This document shows, in pieces, positions 5,546-7,156 of a stretch of DNA of 7,156 nt. A model generated the notes under the pieces. It worked only from the letters and a program-made list of their open reading frames with translations. It did no database searches and was not told the DNA's origin. Origin of the DNA: Microbacteriaceae bacterium. Its GTDB lineage: Bacteria; Actinomycetota; Actinomycetes; Actinomycetales; Microbacteriaceae. Both the position numbers and the translations under genes were made by a program. The stretch lies in contig JAODLU010000090.1 of assembly GCA_025464125.1 (NCBI GenBank), positions 1 through 7,156 on the forward strand. The letters run 5' to 3'. How positions within the stretch are numbered: the stretch's first letter is position 1; each line of letters opens with the position of its first letter.

Positions 5546-6401
5546 GGTGCTCGGTGAGCCAGGCGATGGTGTCTTCTGTCACTTCTTCGCGGTTGGTCTC
5601 GTTGAACACTTCGTGCCGGGCATCCGTGTAGATGATCAGTTTCACATCGGAGAGTTTCGAGCGCTTCAGGTAGGAGTCAGCGAGCAGTTCTGCGCTTTTC
5701 GGGCCACCAAGCGAATCTTCGCTGCCTATCTGGATGAGCACCGGGATGTCGCGTACCAGGTCTTTCGCGGGCCGCCCGAGAAGTCGCAGCCCATCCATGG
5801 CCCCGAAGAGTTTCGCGGCACTCGCCTTCAGGGTGAGCGGGTCAGCGAGGAACGCGCGACCGACATTCTCGTCGCGACTGAGCCACTCGTAGCCTGTGCC
5901 CCCATCGATATGGTGGCGCTTCGCCAGGTCACCGCTGTTCATGTGCAGCAGTGTGCGGTACGCGGTGCCGGTGAGCACGAGCGCGTCGTACTCGTCCGAG
6001 TGTTTGTTGACGATCATCTGCGCCATCAGCGAGCCCCAGCTGTGGCCGAGCAGTGCCAGGTGCAGCGTGGGATTCTCCGACCGGATGATCGTGGTCAGCT
6101 GGCGGATCGACTCGACTGTCGACCGCAGGCCGCCGACACCGAGCGTACAGAGTTTGGAGTGATCCCCGGCCCACTGCTGGAGCCCGGTCTGGCCGTGACC
6201 CCGGTGGTCGTCTGCATACACCGTGAATCCGGCCTGGACGAAGTGCTGGGCAAGCTCCTCGTAGCGGGTGGCGTACTCGCCGAGCCCGTGCAGCAGTTGC
6301 ACGACACCCTTCGGCGTTGGGGCCTTCCACTGGTAGAAGTGGATCGTGACACCGTCGGCGTCGACGTAGGTGCGTTCCTGGCGTGCGGCGGTGTAACGCA
6401 T
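5526..6401 (-). CDS. Alpha/beta hydrolase, monoacylglycerol lipase-like (serine aminopeptidase S33/Hydrolase_4 type), 291 aa
   Basis: This is predicted to hydrolyse an ester of a lipid or similar small molecule in the cytoplasm; the substrate is unknown. Family features in order are VVQLLHGLGEYATRYEELA (33-51) with the oxyanion HGxGE motif, DDHRGHGQTG (64-73), and the nucleophile elbow GHSWG (119-123, Ser121). The acid is in IGSEDSLGG (Asp229), and the histidine is in ARHEVFNE (His263). HGxGEH/GHSMGG-type patterns are characteristic of the bacterial and eukaryotic MAG-lipase group. No signal peptide is visible. The start at 6401 is set by AAGGAGG four bases upstream. Longer in-frame extensions reach back across the intergenic region into the MarR gene and look non-coding. 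The gene is divergent from the MarR gene, with 73 bp between starts, and its stop codon lies in the iron box of the next operon. Confidence 0.9.
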   Translation of the reverse strand: MRYTAARQERTYVDADGVTIHFYQWKAPTPKGVVQLLHGLGEYATRYEELAQHFVQAGFTVYADDHRGHGQTGLQQWAGDHSKLCTLGVGGLRSTVESIRQLTTIIRSENPTLHLALLGHSWGSLMAQMIVNKHSDEYDALVLTGTAYRTLLHMNSGDLAKRHHIDGGTGYEWLSRDENVGRAFLADPLTLKASAAKLFGAMDGLRLLGRPAKDLVRDIPVLIQIGSEDSLGGPKSAELLADSYLKRSKLSDVKLIIYTDARHEVFNETNREEVTEDTIAWLTEHLVSKAA

Positions 6402-6458
6402 CGGGCCTCCTTGCTCGTAGCGGCAAGTGTATTGGGGCACATCGGTATGGATCGAGTT

Positions 6459-6479
6459 TTCATTAGCTAAGCTAATGAA
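6459..6479. promoter_or_regulatory. Perfect 21-bp palindrome over the MarR start codon (probable MarR operator)
   Basis: The arms are TTCATTAGCT (6459-6468) and AGCTAATGAA (6470-6479), exact reverse complements around a central A at 6469. The right arm includes the MarR ATG (6475-6477). MarR-family dimers typically bind palindromes of 16-22 bp near their own promoter, so autorepression is the natural reading. The site lies between the divergent hydrolase and MarR genes, 58 bases from the hydrolase start, and might affect both. No convincing -35/-10 pair was seen for the MarR gene. Confidence 0.75.
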
Positions 6480-6906
6480 CATGACTCCCACCGGCTCGAG
6501 CGACGAACAGGACCTTCGCCTGTCCATCCAGCGGCTTGCCCGCCGCCTCCGGTCGATGCAGGCCGACGAAGCGGTCACCGAAGGGCAGCGGTTGGTGCTC
6601 TTCGCCCTGTCGACGCTCGGCCCTCAAACACTCGGCTCACTGAGCGAACACGAGCGCGTCACCCCGCCGAGCATGAACCGCACAGTCAATGCACTGGTCG
6701 CCGCAGGGCTCGTCACGCGCAGGACAGCGACCGACGACGCCCGCAAGGTGACGCTCGACCTCTCAGGGGCTGGCGTCGCGTTCATCGACGAGACCCGGCG
6801 CAGGCGCGACGCATGGTTCACGACCAGCCTCGCCGAGCTCAGTGCCGAGCAGCGCGCGGTGCTCGATCAGGCCGCGCCCATTTTGAAGGAGCTTGCCGAC
6901 CAGTGA
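6475..6906 (+). CDS. MarR-family winged-helix transcriptional regulator, 143 aa
   Basis: This is a DNA-binding dimer that usually represses a neighbouring efflux or degradation gene until a small phenolic or drug-like ligand binds. The N-terminal helix (LRLSIQRLARRLRSM, 14-28) belongs to the dimer interface. The helix-turn-helix runs about 52-78 (TLGSLSEHERVTPPSMNRTVNALVAAG), with the recognition helix at the end. The wing is TRRTATDDARKVTLDLSGAG (81-100), with the conserved D-x-R pattern at 88-90. The C-terminal helices (SAEQRAVLDQAAPILKEL) complete the dimer domain. ATG 6475 is preferred over the GTG at 6427, because residues added by the latter are not family-like and would cross the palindrome; ATG 6481 is also possible. 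No ribosome site precedes it, suggesting leaderless or weak translation. The MFS gene follows 10 bp downstream, forming a classic MarR-exporter pair. Confidence 0.92.
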   Translation: MNMTPTGSSDEQDLRLSIQRLARRLRSMQADEAVTEGQRLVLFALSTLGPQTLGSLSEHERVTPPSMNRTVNALVAAGLVTRRTATDDARKVTLDLSGAGVAFIDETRRRRDAWFTTSLAELSAEQRAVLDQAAPILKELADQ

Positions 6907-6916
6907 GGCAGCCAGC

Positions 6917-7156
6917 GTGAGTTCAATGTTCCGCTCGCTCAGCGGCTACAACTACAGGGTCTGGTCAGCAGGCGCGATCGTGTCGAACGTGGGCACCTGG
7001 ATGCAGCGCACCGCCCAGGACTGGATCGTGCTGACCCAGCTGACCCACCACGATGCAACAGCCCTCGGCGTGGTCATGGCGCTGCAGTTCGGACCGCAGC
7101 TGCTTCTGCTGCCGTTGAGCGGCCTCGTCGCCGACCGGTTCGACCAGCGCAAAGTG
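6917..7156 (+). CDS. MFS transporter of EntS/MFS_3 type, N-terminal part (3' end outside window)
   Basis: Eighty codons are visible before the window ends. The sequence begins MSSMFRSLSGYNYRVW, then SAGAIVSNVGTWMQRTAQDW, a second hydrophobic segment (LGVVMALQFGPQLLLLPLSG), and the MFS loop 2-3 motif in the form LVADRFDQRKV. GTWMQRTAQDW is typical of the MFS_3 group, which contains the enterobactin exporter EntS and many actinobacterial efflux pumps. GTG 6917 is chosen because GAGG (6905-6908) overlaps the MarR stop and lies 8 bases upstream; ATG 6926 would be 17 bases away. It is almost certainly co-transcribed with, and probably controlled by, the MarR gene. The substrate is unknown. Confidence 0.9.
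   Translation, partial: MSSMFRSLSGYNYRVWSAGAIVSNVGTWMQRTAQDWIVLTQLTHHDATALGVVMALQFGPQLLLLPLSGLVADRFDQRKV

Noticed and set aside
4727..5557. 276-codon + strand frame opposite the lipoate ligase
   Set aside because: It is antisense to a well-supported ligase with the RRxSGGG and GKxGGAAQK motifs, and no family resemblance is visible in the + frame.
5547..6470. 307-codon + strand frame opposite the hydrolase
   Set aside because: The opposite strand encodes a complete alpha/beta hydrolase with all catalytic motifs and a strong ribosome site; the + frame has none of these.

Overview
The window looks like a high-GC actinobacterial chromosome, most likely a Microbacteriaceae-type organism. This is judged from base composition, codon use, GTG starts, the DtxR/IdeR-type iron box and the kinds of protein present. 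No rRNA or other taxonomic marker is in the window, so the family-level placement is an inference.

Layout from left to right. (1) Bases 1-720 hold the C-terminal third or so of a DHA2-type (EmrB/QacA) MFS exporter on the + strand; its start lies outside. (2) Bases 721-964 contain no intact gene. On the - strand they hold the frameshifted, truncated N-terminus of a DoxX-family membrane protein. (3) A complete SRPBCC/AHSA1-like protein follows (965-1402, +). (4) It converges, with an 8-bp gap, on a tight - strand block that reads right to left from 5491 to 1411. The order is a lipoate-protein ligase with an N-terminal accessory domain, a FecCD/HmuU-type permease, a HmuV-type ATPase, a 99-aa single-TM protein, and a beta-class DNA methyltransferase. 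The first four genes overlap end to start, by 22, 4 and 4 bp, which implies one co-translated operon. No substrate-binding protein gene is present. (5) In front of the ligase is a DtxR/IdeR-like operator (TTAGG-4-CCTAA core) that also contains the stop codon of the gene before it, so the transporter-ligase operon is probably iron-repressed. (6) That preceding gene is a monoacylglycerol-lipase-like alpha/beta hydrolase (5526-6401, -). (7) It diverges from a MarR-family regulator (6475-6906, +), whose start codon lies inside a perfect 21-bp palindrome, probably its own operator. (8) The regulator is followed, 10 bp downstream, by the N-terminus of a second MFS transporter of the EntS/MFS_3 type that runs off the right edge.

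How the parts fit. The centre of interest is the iron-boxed operon, which joins a lipoate ligase to a haem/siderophore-class importer core. A coherent but untested reading is that iron-starved cells import a substrate (haem, a siderophore or possibly lipoate) and at the same time favour lipoate salvage over iron-sulfur-dependent lipoate synthesis. The right-hand MarR-MFS pair looks like an ordinary autoregulated efflux module. The left part shows gene decay next to an otherwise intact SRPBCC gene. No RNA gene, CRISPR array, insertion sequence or convincing intrinsic terminator was seen. There is no gene-free stretch longer than about 245 bases.
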